Translations under genes and position numbers: made by a program
Assembly (NCBI GenBank): GCA_020853025.1
Contig: JADYZP010000044.1
Coordinates: 88,809-152,808 of the forward strand
Length of the DNA stretch: 64,000 nt
Direction: 5' to 3'
Source of the DNA: Burkholderiales bacterium
GTDB taxonomy: Bacteria > Pseudomonadota > Gammaproteobacteria > Burkholderiales > Casimicrobiaceae
Shown: positions 41,976 to 52,525 of the stretch, in pieces
Numbering within the stretch: position 1 is the first letter of the stretch
Layout: each line of letters begins with the position of its first letter
The notes under the pieces: model-generated
The model's database searches: none
What the model was told of the DNA's origin: nothing
What the model saw: the letters and a program-made list of their open reading frames with translations, nothing else

Positions 41976-44900
41976 TCGCTGCCCTCATCCGCTGGTCGCT
42001 CGGCAATCGCTTCCTGGTGCTTCTCGCCACGCTGATCGTGACCGGCTGGGGTGCGTGGGCGGTGAGCCACGCGCCGCTCGACGCGCTGCCCGACCTGTCC
42101 GACGTGCAGGTCATCATCCGCACCACCTTTCCGGGACAGGCGCCGCAGATCGTCGAAAACCAGGTCACGTATCCGCTGACGACGACGATGCTGTCGGTGC
42201 CCGGTGCGAAGACCGTGCGCGGCTACTCGTTCTTCGGCGATTCCTTCGTCTACGTGCTGTTCGAGGACGGTACCGACCAGTACTGGGCGCGCTCGCGCGT
42301 GCTCGAATACCTGAACCAGGTGCAGGGACGGCTGCCGCGCGAAGCCAAGCCTTCGCTCGGTCCGGACGCGACGGGTGTGGGCTGGATCTACCAGTACGCG
42401 CTGGTCGACAAGAGCGGCCGCCACGACCTGGCCGAGCTGCGCGCGCTGCAGGACTGGTTCCTCAAGTACGAGCTGAAGACCGTCGCCAACGTGGCCGAGG
42501 TGGCGAGCGTCGGCGGCATGGTCCGCCAATACCAGATTGTTCTCGACCCCGACCGCCTGCGCAGCTATCGCATCACGCACGGTCAGGTCATCGATGCGGT
42601 GCGACGCGCCAACCAGGAGACCGGCGGTTCGGTGCTCGAGTTGGGCGAGGCCGAGTACATGGTGCGGGCGTCGGGCTACCTGCGCAACCTCGACGACTTC
42701 CGCCGCATACCGTTGTTCACCAACGAGGCCGGAGTTCCGGTGCGCCTGGCCGACGTCGCGCGCATCCAGATCGGACCCGAGGCGCGGCGCGGCATCGCCG
42801 AACTGGACGGCGAGGGAGAGACCGTCGGCGGCATCATCGTCATGCGCTCGGGCAAGAACGCGCTGGAGACGATCGGCGCGGTGAAGGCGAAGCTCGCGAG
42901 TCTCGAGGCGGGATTGCCCGAAGGCGTGCAGATCGTCCCCGTCTACGATCGCGCGACGTTGATCCGCAACGCGGTCACCAACCTCGCGTGGAAGCTGGCG
43001 GAGGAATTCGTCGTCGTCGCGCTGGTGTGCCTCGCGTTCCTGTTCCACCTGCGCTCGTCGCTGGTGGCGATCGTGTCGTTGCCGCTGGGCGTGCTGATCG
43101 CCTTCATCGTCATGCACTACCAGGGCGTCAACGCCAACATCATGTCGCTGGGCGGGATCGCGATCGCGATCGGCGCGATGGTCGACGCCGCGGTGGTGAT
43201 GATCGAGAACGCGCACAAGCACCTCGAGCGCTGGCGGCATGCGCACGGCGGCCGCGCGCCGGAAGGCGAGGACCAGTGGCGGGTGATCGGCGACGCCGCG
43301 GTCGAGGTCGGACCGGCGCTCTTCTTCTGCCTGCTGATCATCACGCTGTCGTTCGTTCCGGTGTTCATGCTCGAGGCGCAGGAAGGGCGGCTGTTCTCGC
43401 CGCTGGCCTTCACCAAGACCTACGCGATGGCTGCTTCGGCGGGCCTCGCCGTCACGCTGGTGCCGGTGTTGATGGGCTACCTGATCCGCGGGCGCATTCC
43501 CGACGAGCGGCGCAATCCGCTGAACCGCGCAATGATCGCCGTCTATCGGCCGCTGCTCGACGTCGTGCTGCGCTTTCCGAAGTCGACGGTGCTGGTGGCG
43601 GTTGCCGCGGCGGCACTGACCGTGATTCCGGCACAGCGGTTGGGCGGCGAGTTCCTGCCACCACTCGACGAGGGCGACTTGCTCTACATGCCGTCGGCGC
43701 TGCCGGGGCTCTCCATCGGCAAGGCGGCGCAGCTGCTGCAGCAGACCGACGCGCTGATCAAGAGTGTTCCGGAGGTGGCGAGTGTGTTCGGCAAGGCGGG
43801 CCGGGCGGAGACCGCCACCGATCCGGCGCCACTCGAGATGTTCGAGACGACGATCCAGTTCAAGCCGAAGTCGCAATGGCGCGCCGGCATGACGACCGAC
43901 AAGCTGGTCGCCGAGCTCGACCGCGTCGTGCATGTGCCGGGGCTGTCGAACATCTGGGTGCCGCCGATCCGCAACCGCATCGACATGCTCGCCACCGGCA
44001 TCAAGAGTCCCGTCGGCGTCAAGGTCGCCGGCCCCGACCTCGCTGAAATCGACCGCATCGCCAGTGAGATCGAGCGCGCGGTGAAGCCGATCGCCGGCGT
44101 GACTTCGGCGCTGGCCGAACGCCTGTCCGGCGGCCGCTATCTCGACGTGACCATCGACCGCGAGCGCGCGGCGCGCTACGGCCTCAACATCGACGACGTC
44201 CAGCAGGTCGTCGCCTCCGCGATCGGTGGCGAAAACGTCGGTGAGACGGTGGAGGGACTGCGCCGCTTCCCGATCAACGTCCGCTATCCGCGCGAGTACC
44301 GCGATTCGCTCGAGCGCCTGCGCGAGTTGCCTATCCAGACCGCCCGCGGCGCGCAGATTCGCCTGGCCGACGTCGCCGACGTCCGCATCACCGATGGCGC
44401 GCCGATGCTGAAGAGCGAGAACGCCCGGTTGTCCGGATGGGTGTACGTCGACCTGCGCGGGCGCGATCTTAAATCCGCCGTACACGAAATGCAGGCGGCG
44501 GTTGCGAAAGACGTGAAACTCGCCCCCGGCTATTCGGTGACCTGGTCCGGCCAGTTCGAGTACCTCGAGCGCGCGACCGCGCGGCTGATGGTCGTCGTCC
44601 CCTTCACGCTGCTGATCGTCTTCGTGCTGCTGTATCTGACGTTCCGGCGCGTCGACGAAGCGGCGCTGGTGATGGTCACGCTGCCCTTCGCATTGGTCGG
44701 CGGCGTCTGGTTGCTCTGGCTGCTGGGACACAACGTCTCGGTCGCCAGCGGTGTCGGGTTCATAGCGCTCGCCGGCGTGGCCGCCGAGTTCGGCGTCATC
44801 ATGCTGATCTACCTGAAGCAATCGTGGGACGCGCGCGTGGCGGCCGGACAAACCAGCGAGTCCGACCTGATCGACGCGATTCGCGAAGGCGCGGTGCTGC

Positions 44901-45160
44901 GCGTGCGGCCGAAGGCGATGACGGTGGCGGTGATCTTCGCCGGTCTCCTGCCGATCATGGTCACGCACGGCACCGGGTCGGAGGTGATGCAGCGGATCGC
45001 CGCACCGATGGTCGGCGGCATGATCACCGCACCGCTGCTGTCGATGCTGGTGATTCCGGCCGTCTATCTGCTGCTGCGGCGGCGAGGGTGCGTTCAGGTG
45101 TCGCAGGTGAAACCCCCGGCGGCGTCGACTGCAACCGGCGTTCGGCCCGCTACGGCGTGA
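41972..45160 (+). CDS. cusA: heavy-metal RND efflux pump (CusA/CzcA family)
   Basis: A 1062-residue inner-membrane pump, close to the usual 1040-1070, with about 12 helices and two large periplasmic loops. Characteristic blocks are [58 protein letters not shown] sequence ([19 protein letters not shown]) and [21 protein letters not shown]. It exports monovalent or divalent metal ions with the adaptor and channel genes preceding it. The metal cannot be fixed by sequence; the CusB-type HMBD and the separate copper island favour copper/silver. Confidence 0.92.
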   Translation: MIAALIRWSLGNRFLVLLATLIVTGWGAWAVSHAPLDALPDLSDVQVIIRTTFPGQAPQIVENQVTYPLTTTMLSVPGAKTVRGYSFFGDSFVYVLFEDGTDQYWARSRVLEYLNQVQGRLPREAKPSLGPDATGVGWIYQYALVDKSGRHDLAELRALQDWFLKYELKTVANVAEVASVGGMVRQYQIVLDPDRLRSYRITHGQVIDAVRRANQETGGSVLELGEAEYMVRASGYLRNLDDFRRIPLFTNEAGVPVRLADVARIQIGPEARRGIAELDGEGETVGGIIVMRSGKNALETIGAVKAKLASLEAGLPEGVQIVPVYDRATLIRNAVTNLAWKLAEEFVVVALVCLAFLFHLRSSLVAIVSLPLGVLIAFIVMHYQGVNANIMSLGGIAIAIGAMVDAAVVMIENAHKHLERWRHAHGGRAPEGEDQWRVIGDAAVEVGPALFFCLLIITLSFVPVFMLEAQEGRLFSPLAFTKTYAMAASAGLAVTLVPVLMGYLIRGRIPDERRNPLNRAMIAVYRPLLDVVLRFPKSTVLVAVAAAALTVIPAQRLGGEFLPPLDEGDLLYMPSALPGLSIGKAAQLLQQTDALIKSVPEVASVFGKAGRAETATDPAPLEMFETTIQFKPKSQWRAGMTTDKLVAELDRVVHVPGLSNIWVPPIRNRIDMLATGIKSPVGVKVAGPDLAEIDRIASEIERAVKPIAGVTSALAERLSGGRYLDVTIDRERAARYGLNIDDVQQVVASAIGGENVGETVEGLRRFPINVRYPREYRDSLERLRELPIQTARGAQIRLADVADVRITDGAPMLKSENARLSGWVYVDLRGRDLKSAVHEMQAAVAKDVKLAPGYSVTWSGQFEYLERATARLMVVVPFTLLIVFVLLYLTFRRVDEAALVMVTLPFALVGGVWLLWLLGHNVSVASGVGFIALAGVAAEFGVIMLIYLKQSWDARVAAGQTSESDLIDAIREGAVLRVRPKAMTVAVIFAGLLPIMVTHGTGSEVMQRIAAPMVGGMITAPLLSMLVIPAVYLLLRRRGCVQVSQVKPPAASTATGVRPATA

Positions 45161-45169
45161 CCGGCGCGA

Positions 45170-45931
45170 TCAGAACAGATCCGCCTGCTCGGGGGGGTGG
45201 GTGCCGGATTGCGGAGGCGCCGCACCCGCGGCCGGTACGGAGTCCGTGGCGTCAAGCGCCGGCGCCGCATCCTCGACTCGCTCGATCAGCGTCGCGTCGT
45301 CGTGGCGGACGCTGTTCACGCGCGTCGACACCGGGTACCAGGTCATCGCCTCGGCCGGGTAGGGCGCGAAGAGGTCGGCAACGTCGGTGACCGCGACGTC
45401 GAGCCAGCGCGCGTACTGCGCCGGTGCGATGATCGCCGGCATCCGGTCGTGCATGGTCGCGAGCAGCGCGTTCGCCTGCGTGGTCACGATAGTGCAGGTG
45501 TCGAGGACTTCACCTTCGGGCGACAGCCAGCGCTCGGTGAGGCCGGCGAAGGCGAAGGGCGCGCCATCCTTCATGCCGATGTGGATCGGCTGCTTCCCCG
45601 CGCCGGGGATGACCCTCCATTCGTAGAAACCGTCCGCCGGGATCAGGCAACGATGGCGCTTCAGCGCGGTTCGAAACGATGGCTTCTGCGCCAGCGTCTC
45701 GGCGCGCGCGTTGATCATTCTGGAACCGATCGACGGATCCTTGGCCCAGCGCGGCACGAGCCCCCAGCGCACGTGGGCGAGTTCGCGCAGGTTTTCGCTC
45801 GACAGCCGGATCACCGGCACCTCCTGCATCGGCGCGATGTTGTAGCGCGGCTTGAGCGACGGCGTCGTTGGCAGGCCGAAGGCCAGCGCCAGCACCGCCG
45901 GATGCGTGTGCAATTCGTAGCGCCCGCACAT
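45170..45931 (-). CDS. SOS response-associated peptidase (YedK/HMCES)
   Basis: A 253-residue DUF159 protein that crosslinks to abasic sites in single-stranded DNA. Cys2 follows the start Met (MCGRYELHTH), the crosslinking residue; NARAETLAQKPSFRTALKRHRCLIPADGFYEW and PIHIGMKDGAPFAFAGL are family blocks. The C-terminus is extended by an acidic/Pro-Ala tail (about 220-253). Convergent with the pump gene (9-bp gap); transcribed with the next upstream EcsC-like gene (15-bp gap). Confidence 0.93.
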   Translation of the reverse strand: MCGRYELHTHPAVLALAFGLPTTPSLKPRYNIAPMQEVPVIRLSSENLRELAHVRWGLVPRWAKDPSIGSRMINARAETLAQKPSFRTALKRHRCLIPADGFYEWRVIPGAGKQPIHIGMKDGAPFAFAGLTERWLSPEGEVLDTCTIVTTQANALLATMHDRMPAIIAPAQYARWLDVAVTDVADLFAPYPAEAMTWYPVSTRVNSVRHDDATLIERVEDAAPALDATDSVPAAGAAPPQSGTHPPEQADLF

Positions 45932-45946
45932 GGCAATGCGCTCGTT

Positions 45947-46570
45947 CTAGGACTCGGACGGAGGATCGAGTGACGGATCGGCGAGCAGACGCTGCGCCGA
46001 TCGCGCGACCTGCAGCGTGTCCCAGTACGCGTAGGCACCGACCGCTGCGGCGCCGGCGAGCGGCACCCAGCGGCCTGCGGCCGTCCCGGCCATCCGTTTG
46101 CTCACGCTGACACCGACCTTGGCGACGACCGCCTTCAGCGCGCCGCCGGACAGTTGCGCGACGACGATGCGCTGGCCGGTGCGCACGACGACGTCGCGCA
46201 GTACCTGGCTCGCCGCGTGCCGGAACAGGCAGTACAGCATGTGCATCCGCGTCAGTTCGGCGCTGCGCCCGTAGAGCGCGAAAATGTCGGCGACCATCTG
46301 CCGTTGCGTCTTCCAGATCAGGAACAGGTCGGGCAGCACCGTCAGCATGCCGAAGGGCCCGGGTGGCAGCGCCAGCGACCCGGACAGCAGCGCGGCGTTG
46401 CGCGCCGCGGTCTTCGCGATCAACTCCGCCTGGCGGTCCGGATCGCTGACCGCACGGGTTCGCGGCGCCGGCACGTCGGCGATCGCACGTTCGATCGAGC
46501 CTTCGACGTCGCGCGGCGGCTGATCGCAGATGACGGGTAGTGATTTGGAAGTCACGTCGGTGGCAGTCAC
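45947..46570 (-). CDS. EcsC-like protein
   Basis: A 207-residue protein from GTG 46570, preceded by CGAGGA. The block ALLSGSLALPPGPFGMLTVLPDLFLIWKTQRQMVADIFALYG resembles the EcsC family, and two hydrophobic stretches occur (about 72-92, 170-185). It precedes yedK. Function unknown. Longer readings up to 47188 run through the opposite CopD gene and are rejected. Confidence 0.7.
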   Translation of the reverse strand: MTATDVTSKSLPVICDQPPRDVEGSIERAIADVPAPRTRAVSDPDRQAELIAKTAARNAALLSGSLALPPGPFGMLTVLPDLFLIWKTQRQMVADIFALYGRSAELTRMHMLYCLFRHAASQVLRDVVVRTGQRIVVAQLSGGALKAVVAKVGVSVSKRMAGTAAGRWVPLAGAAAVGAYAYWDTLQVARSAQRLLADPSLDPPSES

Positions 46571-46726
46571 GTCGATCCTCGTCGCGCACGCAGGTGCGCC
46601 CTGAACTATTGAAAATGGGGGCAGTACCCCGAAATTTCCACTATAGGCCGCAGGGGCGGCGCACGGCAAATCATCGCCGGCCTCGCGCGCTACAATGAAG
46701 CTCCTGCGTCGCTGTCGAAAGCCTGC

Positions 46727-47173
46727 ATGCACATCGCCCGCTGGTTGCACATTCTTGGCGTCGTCGTCTGGGTCGGCGGCATGTTCTTCGCGCACATGGC
46801 GTTGCGGCCTTCGGCGCAGGCCTTGCCGCCACCGCAGCGGTTGCCGCTGCTGGCAGCGACGTTGGCTCGTTTCGTCGGCTGGGCCGGCGTGGCGATAGCG
46901 GCGATCTTGGGCAGCGGCGCCGTGATGATCGTGATGATGGGTGGCTTCGCGGCGGTGAACGCGTCGGTGCACGCAATGACCGGACTCGGTGTGCTGATGA
47001 TGCTGATCTACGGGCATCTGGCGCTGGGGCCGCTCCCCCGCCTGCGCGCCGCGGTCGCCGAGGGCGTCTGGGAGCGCGCCGGCGCCGCGATGACCCAGGT
47101 ACGCCGGCTGGTCGCGGTCAACCTCGTGCTGGGACTGGTCACGCTGACTATCGCCGTGCTCGGGCGCGGATGA
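46727..47173 (+). CDS. CopD-family small membrane protein
   Basis: A 148-residue protein with four hydrophobic helices: MHIARWLHILGVVVWVGGMFFAHM, then about 45-70, 76-98 and 122-145. The first helix with His2/His8 and WVGG is the CopD-like pattern. A -10-like TACAAT at 46688-46693 lies upstream. Divergent from the EcsC-like gene. May handle copper or heme-like redox; not certain. Confidence 0.8.
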   Translation: MHIARWLHILGVVVWVGGMFFAHMALRPSAQALPPPQRLPLLAATLARFVGWAGVAIAAILGSGAVMIVMMGGFAAVNASVHAMTGLGVLMMLIYGHLALGPLPRLRAAVAEGVWERAGAAMTQVRRLVAVNLVLGLVTLTIAVLGRG

Positions 47174-47280
47174 GTCGCGGCGTCCCACGCGATCTCAAGG
47201 AGGGCGAACGGCGCGTCGGCCTCGCGCCCCGTTGGAGGCGAGCCTGCGGATCGCCGGCGGCCTGACGATCCGGGTGACCT

Positions 47281-47817
47281 ATGCGGATTTTCGGATTCGC
47301 CGGCTGGTCCGGCAGTGGCAAGACGACGCTGATCGAAATCCTGATCCCGCTGCTGATTGCCCGTGTCGGGTCGGTCTCGCTGATCAAGCACGCGCATCAT
47401 GGATTCGAAGTCGATACGCCGGGCAAGGACTCCATGCGACACCGACAAGCGGGATGCACAGAGGTTCTGGTGAGTTCGGCGCGGCGCTGGGCGCTGATGC
47501 ACGAGTTGCGCGGTGCGCCGGAACTCGGCTTGACCGAGGCCCTCGACCGGCTGTCGCGCTGCGAACTGGTGCTGGTCGAGGGCTACAAGACCCACCCGAT
47601 GCCCAAACTCGAAATCTGGCGGCCCAGCGTGGGCAAGCCGCTGCTGCACCCCAACGACCCGGCAATCCTCGCGGTCGCGACCGACCAGCCGGCCGCGTTG
47701 TTGGATCCGCGCCTGCCGGTCTTCGGTCTCGACCAGGTGGATGAAATAGCAACGTTTATCGTGCGCGAGGCCGCGCTCCGGCCGCGTCCGATTGACGCCC
47801 GCAAGGCGTCGGAGTAG
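47281..47817 (+). CDS. mobB: molybdopterin-guanine dinucleotide biosynthesis protein B
   Basis: A 178-residue P-loop protein: FGFAGWSGSGKTTLIEILIPLL, Walker A GWSGSGKT (about 8-15), and VLVEGYKTHPMPKLEIWRP of MobB. It assists MobA in making the guanylated molybdenum cofactor. Moco genes moaD and moaE follow 0.9 kb on, separated by an outer-membrane protein gene. Confidence 0.9.
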   Translation: MRIFGFAGWSGSGKTTLIEILIPLLIARVGSVSLIKHAHHGFEVDTPGKDSMRHRQAGCTEVLVSSARRWALMHELRGAPELGLTEALDRLSRCELVLVEGYKTHPMPKLEIWRPSVGKPLLHPNDPAILAVATDQPAALLDPRLPVFGLDQVDEIATFIVREAALRPRPIDARKASE

Positions 47818-47904
47818 TTTGAACTTAAAGGTGTTTCAAGCGGACCAAGTCGGCGATAGGGCAGACGCTCCCAAGTCGTGGCCGTCGCCGGTTGGATGCG
47901 AGTT

Positions 47905-48576
47905 ATGCAACATAAACATACACTTGTCGCTCTGATCTCGCTGCTCCTCGGCGCCGCCTCCGGCGCTTGGGCGGCGGAACTCGTGCCGGCGCCGGAAGCG
48001 ACTACCAGCTTCTACGGCGGCATTTCGCTGCGCAGCGGCGACGGCCGCGGTCCGGGCCTCTCCGTCGGCCCGCTGCCTTCGATCTGGAACCGCTTCGCGC
48101 TGCCGGTCGCCGACGACTCCGGGGCCCGTACGCTGGCCTACGGCGGCTATCGCTTTGCCAACGATCTGACCGTCGAGGCAGCGGTCGCGACTGTCGACCG
48201 CTATTCGCTGCAGCCGGCGGTACCCGGTGGCCGGCACGGCGTCGGGCTCGCACTCGCCTCCGATGCCGACACCGGAAGTCGGGCATGGAACGTCGACGTC
48301 TACACGAGCTGGGAATTCAAGAAAAGCCTCTCCCTCTATGGACGACTGGGCTACGCGCAAAGCGAGGCTGTGCTGCCTTACGCACCCGTGTTCAGCGGCG
48401 ACGCACAGCGCGTCCGAGACGGCATGAGCTACGGCGTCGGCCTCCGCTACGACCTGTCGTCGGCGCTTGGATTGCGCCTCGAGTACGCGCGCTTCGGTCG
48501 TTTGCCCGGCGAAATCGTCGGCGGGGCGCTGCCGGAAAACGACCAGCTGCAACTGGGCGTACAGTTCCGCTTTTAG
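47905..48576 (+). CDS. outer-membrane beta-barrel protein
   Basis: A 223-residue protein with signal peptide (MQHKHTLVALISLLLGAASGAWA) and alternating amphipathic beta-strands ending in Phe (LQLGVQFRF), the outer-membrane insertion signature. Resembles OmpA-like/OmpW-type eight-strand barrels. Start 47905 gives a standard signal peptide. Function unknown. Codon use around its start is somewhat less GC-rich than neighbours. Confidence 0.8.
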   Translation: MQHKHTLVALISLLLGAASGAWAAELVPAPEATTSFYGGISLRSGDGRGPGLSVGPLPSIWNRFALPVADDSGARTLAYGGYRFANDLTVEAAVATVDRYSLQPAVPGGRHGVGLALASDADTGSRAWNVDVYTSWEFKKSLSLYGRLGYAQSEAVLPYAPVFSGDAQRVRDGMSYGVGLRYDLSSALGLRLEYARFGRLPGEIVGGALPENDQLQLGVQFRF

Positions 48577-48616
48577 CGAAGGCTCGCGCCAATCCGCCCG
48601 TCGGTGCAGGCGGGCT

Positions 48617-48622
48617 TATAAT
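48617..48622 (+). promoter_or_regulatory. perfect TATAAT -10 before moaD
   Basis: TATAAT lies 51 bp before the moaD ATG (48674). It follows a small GCCCG/CGGGC hairpin after the outer-membrane protein gene. No matching -35 was found. Confidence 0.45.
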
Positions 48623-48673
48623 GGAAGACGCCGGTGCATGCAGCCGGCGTTTTGCATACCTTCCGCAGCCAAG

Positions 48674-48970
48674 ATGCCGATGCTCGATTACCGCCACACC
48701 ACGCCTGCCACCGTCACGGTCCGCCTCGTCTTTCTCGCTCGGCTGCGCGAAGCGTTCGGCAGGTCGGAAGAATCGCTGACAGTCACTGGCTCACCGCCGA
48801 CGGTCGGAGCGGTACTCGCTCTATTGCGCGCCCGCGACGGCGTCTGGGCGCGCGAACTCGGGGTGGGCCGCGCGTTTCGCGTTGCCGTCAATCACGCGGT
48901 CGCCGCCGAGCACAGCACCGTACGCGATGCCGACGAGGTCGCCTTGCTGCCGCCGGTGACCGGCGGTTGA
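48674..48970 (+). CDS. moaD: molybdopterin synthase sulfur carrier subunit
   Basis: A 98-residue ubiquitin-like protein with VTVRLVFLARLREAFGRSEESL and the C-terminal VALLPPVTGG, whose last Gly is thiocarboxylated. It gives sulfur to MoaE for molybdopterin synthesis. Start 48674; ATG 48680 would drop two residues. Ten bases before moaE. Confidence 0.93.
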   Translation: MPMLDYRHTTPATVTVRLVFLARLREAFGRSEESLTVTGSPPTVGAVLALLRARDGVWARELGVGRAFRVAVNHAVAAEHSTVRDADEVALLPPVTGG

Positions 48971-48980
48971 CCCTGCACTG

Positions 48981-49451
48981 ATGCCCATCCGCATCGACAC
49001 CGCCGATTTCGACGTCGGGCGCGAGATCGACGCGCTGCGCGCCGGCGATCCGCGCGTGGGCGCGGTCGCTGCGTTCGTCGGCACGGTCCGCGACGTCAAC
49101 GACGCGGCGGCGATCTCGACAATGACGCTCGAGCACTATCCGGGCATGACCGAGAAGGCGCTTGCCGCCATCGTCGACGAGGCTCGTGCGCGCTTCGATA
49201 TCCTCGACGCGCTGGTCATCCATCGCGTCGGCGAATTGCGGCCGATCGACCAGATCGTCTTTGTCGCCGTCACCAGTGGACACCGGGGTGACGCCTTCGA
49301 CGCCTGCCGCTTCATCATGGATTTCCTGAAAATCCGTGCGCCGTTCTGGAAGAAGGAAGTGACGGCGGACGGCGCGCGTTGGGTCGACGCGCGCGAAAGC
49401 GACGACGCGGCGGCAGCGCAATGGGAGCCCGACGGCACCGCCCGGCGATGA
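48981..49451 (+). CDS. moaE: molybdopterin synthase catalytic subunit
   Basis: A 156-residue MoaE with GAVAAFVGTVRDVNDAAAISTMTLEHYPGM, HRVGELRPIDQIVFVAVTSGHRGDAFDACRFIMDFLKIRAPFWKKE, including the Lys residues used in catalysis. It pairs with MoaD. Both are co-directional with mobB. Confidence 0.95.
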   Translation: MPIRIDTADFDVGREIDALRAGDPRVGAVAAFVGTVRDVNDAAAISTMTLEHYPGMTEKALAAIVDEARARFDILDALVIHRVGELRPIDQIVFVAVTSGHRGDAFDACRFIMDFLKIRAPFWKKEVTADGARWVDARESDDAAAAQWEPDGTARR

Positions 49452-49530
49452 ATGCCCCGACCCGCCGATATCGCACAACGGCTCGGCATCCAATCCCGTT
49501 AGTGATCGCATCCATGCAAACGGCACCGCG

Positions 49531-49536
49531 TAGAAT
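49531..49536 (+). promoter_or_regulatory. -10-like TAGAAT immediately before crcB
   Basis: TAGAAT ends seven bases before the ATG (49543), so the transcript would begin at or within a few bases of the start codon. The same layout precedes the AsmA-like gene. No fluoride riboswitch-like structure was recognised in the 91-bp gap. Confidence 0.4.
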
Positions 49537-49542
49537 GTCCGA

Positions 49543-49923
49543 ATGTTTGTCGACTTCGCCGCCGTAGGAACCGGCGCCGCCGTTGGCGCTTGGTTGCGCT
49601 GGGGATTTTCCACCTGGCTCAATCCGCGCATTCCGCATTTCCCGCTGGGAACGCTGGCCGCCAATCTCATCGGCGGCTATCTCGTGGGCTTTGCGCTGGC
49701 GTATTTTCTCGCGCGCCACGACCTGCCGCCGCAGTGGCGATTGTTCGTCGTCACCGGCTTCCTTGGCGCACTGACGACGTTTTCGACGTTTTCCGCCGAA
49801 GTGACCGAACTGCTGTCGCGGGGTGATTTCTCCACCGGCGCACTGCTTGCCGCGACGCATCTGGCCGGTTCGCTGCTGCTCACCGCGGCGGGCTTCGCCA
49901 CATTTCATGCGCTCGTATCCTGA
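49543..49923 (+). CDS. crcB: fluoride channel CrcB/Fluc
   Basis: A 126-residue dual-topology membrane protein with about four helices. The hallmark blocks are LAANLIGGYLVGFALAYFL and FVVTGFLGALTTFSTFSAE, carrying the Asn and Phe/Thr residues that line the fluoride pore. It exports fluoride. No riboswitch evident upstream; a near-leaderless start is suggested. Confidence 0.94.
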   Translation: MFVDFAAVGTGAAVGAWLRWGFSTWLNPRIPHFPLGTLAANLIGGYLVGFALAYFLARHDLPPQWRLFVVTGFLGALTTFSTFSAEVTELLSRGDFSTGALLAATHLAGSLLLTAAGFATFHALVS

Positions 49924-49956
49924 ACGCGCGCCGCCCACTCACCAAGGAATCCAGCC

Positions 49957-50931
49957 ATGCCGCAAGCCATCCGCATCGCCGCCACCGGAGGTCCCGAGGT
50001 CCTCGCGTTCGAGGACGTGACCGTAGGAGAACCGGGCGCCGGCGAAGCGCGTGTCCGGCACACCGCGATCGGCGTCAACTACATCGACACCTACCACCGC
50101 AGCGGCCTGTACCCGTTGCCGATGCCCTCGGGCATCGGCCAGGAAGCCGCGGGCGTCGTCGAGGCCGTCGGGCCGGGGGTCGACTGGGTCAAGGCGGGCG
50201 ATCGCGTCGCCTATTCCGGTGGCACGCCCGGCGCCTACTCGACGCAGCGCGTGATGTCGGCGGAGCGCCTCATGCTGCTGCCCGATGGCATCGACGACGC
50301 CACGGCTGCCACGCTGATGCTGAAGGGACTCACGGTCCAGTACCTGTTCCGGCAGACCTATCCGCTGAAGGCGGGCGAGACCATTCTCTTTCACGCCGCT
50401 GCCGGCGGCGTCGGCCTCATCGCCTGCCAATGGGCGCGTGCGCTCGGCGTGACGATGATCGGCACCGTCGGCTCGGACGCCAAGGCGGAACTGGCGCAGG
50501 CGAACGGCTGCACGCACACGATCGTCTACACACGCGAGGATTTCGTCGCGCGCACGCGCGAGCTGACCGGCGGCAAGGGCGTTCCGGTCGTCTACGATTC
50601 GATCGGCAAGGACACCTTTCCGCAGTCGCTCGACTGCCTGCAGCCGCGCGGGCTCTTCGTGAGCTTCGGCAACGCTTCCGGCGCGATACCGGCGTTCAAT
50701 ATGGGACTGCTCGCGCAGAAGGGCTCGCTGTTCGCGACGCGGCCGACGCTGTTCTCCTACGCGACCAACCGTGAATCGCTGAAAGCGATGTCGGATGAAT
50801 TGTTCTCGCTCGTCCTGGCGGGCAAGATCAAGTCGCCGGCCCGGCAGAAGTTCGCGCTGAAAGACGCCGCGGACGCGCATCGCGCGCTGGAGGCGCGCGC
50901 GACGACCGGCGCGACGATCCTGCTGCCCTAA
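49957..50931 (+). CDS. quinone oxidoreductase (zeta-crystallin-like)
   Basis: A 324-residue zinc-independent MDR enzyme: EAAGVVEAVGPGVDWVKAGDRVAY and the NADPH loop LFHAAAGGVGLIACQWARALG. Reduces quinones. Start 49957 is preceded by AAGGAA. Its stop overlaps the convergent nnr gene by 4 bp. Confidence 0.9.
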   Translation: MPQAIRIAATGGPEVLAFEDVTVGEPGAGEARVRHTAIGVNYIDTYHRSGLYPLPMPSGIGQEAAGVVEAVGPGVDWVKAGDRVAYSGGTPGAYSTQRVMSAERLMLLPDGIDDATAATLMLKGLTVQYLFRQTYPLKAGETILFHAAAGGVGLIACQWARALGVTMIGTVGSDAKAELAQANGCTHTIVYTREDFVARTRELTGGKGVPVVYDSIGKDTFPQSLDCLQPRGLFVSFGNASGAIPAFNMGLLAQKGSLFATRPTLFSYATNRESLKAMSDELFSLVLAGKIKSPARQKFALKDAADAHRALEARATTGATILLP

Positions 50932-52427
50932 GCCGATGCGCTTGACGCGCCGCGCGCGGCGGCGTTGAGCAGCTCGCGCGCGGCGTCCGGCAGCTCCGAG
51001 GCGGTGAGCCCCAGCGGGCCGCAGCCGCGTGCCACCAGCGCGTCGGCGGCGGCGCCGTGCAGGCAGACGGCAATCCGCAGCGCGTCGCTGGCGTCGATCC
51101 GTTGCGCGAGCAGCGCACCGAGCAATCCGGACAGCACGTCACCGCTGCCCGCGCTCGCCAGCGCCGGACCACCGCTGGCGTTGATGTCCCAGCTGCCGTC
51201 GGGGTGCGCGAGTACGCTGCCCAAGCCCTTCAGCACCACGTGCGCGCAAAGGCGCTGGCTGATCTCGCGCGCGGCGTGCATCCTGTCTTCCTGCACGCCA
51301 TCGGTGTCGATATCGAGCAGGCGTGCGGCCTCGCCCGGATGCGGTGTAGCGAGCGTCGGCGCGGTGCGCGCCTGCGCCGCGTCACGCAACGCGGCGTCAC
51401 GCGCGATCAGGTTCAGCGCATCGGCGTCGAGCGCTACCGGCACCGGCAACGCGAGCGCTTTCACGAGCAGCGAGCGTGCCGCATCGCTGGTCCCCAGGCC
51501 CGGCCCAACCACCAGCGCGTCCGGCTGCGCGTCGAGCACCGCGCCGGCATGGCGGAGCATCAGTTCCGGCATGCCGGTGTCGAGCTTCGGCGGATCGGCC
51601 ATCAGGAATCCCAGCCACACCTTGCCGGCGCCGGCACGCATCGCGGCGCGGCCGGCAAGGATCAGCGCGCCGCCCATGCCTTCGGTGCCGCCGAGGATGC
51701 CGAGCGTGCCGAAGCTGCCCTTGTTGACGTTGAACGTGCGGCGGCCGAGCACCGGCGGCAGCGTGGCCGCAAGCGACGACCAGTCGAGACGATGGCCGCG
51801 TGCCGTCGTCCCGGTAGCGATGCCGAGCGTGTGCACGGCAATCGATCCGCAATGGTCGGGGCCGTCGCCGGTCAGCAGGCCCGGCTTCAGCGCGATGAAA
51901 GTCGCCGTCGCGTCCGCGCGGATCGCCGGCGCGTGCGCGAAGCCCAATTCCGCGTCGAGTCCCGTCGGCACGTCGAGCGCGAGGATGGGTGCGCCGCGGC
52001 CGTTCGCCCATTCGATCAGCGCCGCATAGGGAGCTTCGGCCGGGCGTTTGAGCCCGATTCCGAACAAACCGTCGACGACCAGCGCCGGCCGCGTCCGCGG
52101 CGGTGCCGTTGCGGTCGCGCCGCCCGCGTCGACATAGAGGCGATGTGCGTTTGCGGCGTCCGCCGGCAGGCGCTGCGGGTCCCCCGCAAAGACGACGACG
52201 ACATCGTGATACTCGTCGCGCAGGAGGCGCGCGGCGACGAAGGCGTCGCCGCCGTTGTTGCCGGGGCCGGCCAGCAGCACGATCGGTCCACCGCGCTCGC
52301 CCGCCATCGCACGTGCGGCATCGGCAGCGGCGCGGCCGGCCCGCTCCATCAGTGGTTCGGCGGCGTGTTCGGCTTCGAGGCGGCGCAGTTCGGCAATCTC
52401 GACGATGGGGAGCAGCTGCGATGTCAT
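50928..52427 (-). CDS. nnr: bifunctional NAD(P)HX epimerase / ADP-dependent dehydratase
   Basis: A 499-residue fusion that repairs hydrated NAD(P)H. The N-terminal epimerase (about 1-215) has [19 protein letters not shown] and [13 protein letters not shown]; the C-terminal dehydratase (about 225-490) has [35 protein letters not shown] and [19 protein letters not shown] with the catalytic Asp in GSGDVLSG. Full length for the fused form. Confidence 0.93.
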   Translation of the reverse strand: MTSQLLPIVEIAELRRLEAEHAAEPLMERAGRAAADAARAMAGERGGPIVLLAGPGNNGGDAFVAARLLRDEYHDVVVVFAGDPQRLPADAANAHRLYVDAGGATATAPPRTRPALVVDGLFGIGLKRPAEAPYAALIEWANGRGAPILALDVPTGLDAELGFAHAPAIRADATATFIALKPGLLTGDGPDHCGSIAVHTLGIATGTTARGHRLDWSSLAATLPPVLGRRTFNVNKGSFGTLGILGGTEGMGGALILAGRAAMRAGAGKVWLGFLMADPPKLDTGMPELMLRHAGAVLDAQPDALVVGPGLGTSDAARSLLVKALALPVPVALDADALNLIARDAALRDAAQARTAPTLATPHPGEAARLLDIDTDGVQEDRMHAAREISQRLCAHVVLKGLGSVLAHPDGSWDINASGGPALASAGSGDVLSGLLGALLAQRIDASDALRIAVCLHGAAADALVARGCGPLGLTASELPDAARELLNAAARGASSASA

Positions 52428-52493
52428 CGGACGATTATAGAGGTGCGTCGGCGAGGCGTATCCAGACCTCGAACTTGGCCGTCGCGGACGGAG

Positions 52494-52499
52494 TAGAAT
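52494..52499 (+). promoter_or_regulatory. -10-like TAGAAT before purL
   Basis: TAGAAT lies 26 bp upstream of the purL ATG, in the gap between divergent nnr and purL. It fits a short leader. No PurR-type operator was recognised. Confidence 0.4.
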
Positions 52500-52525
52500 C
52501 CTGCTTTCCGCGCAACGCCACCGCG

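Noticed and set aside
45170..45973. Long plus-strand frame opposite yedK
   Set aside because: It is antisense to a clear YedK gene and its translation is low-complexity Arg-rich.
49452..49542. Fluoride riboswitch before crcB
   Set aside because: I could not find the conserved riboswitch core in the 91-bp gap.
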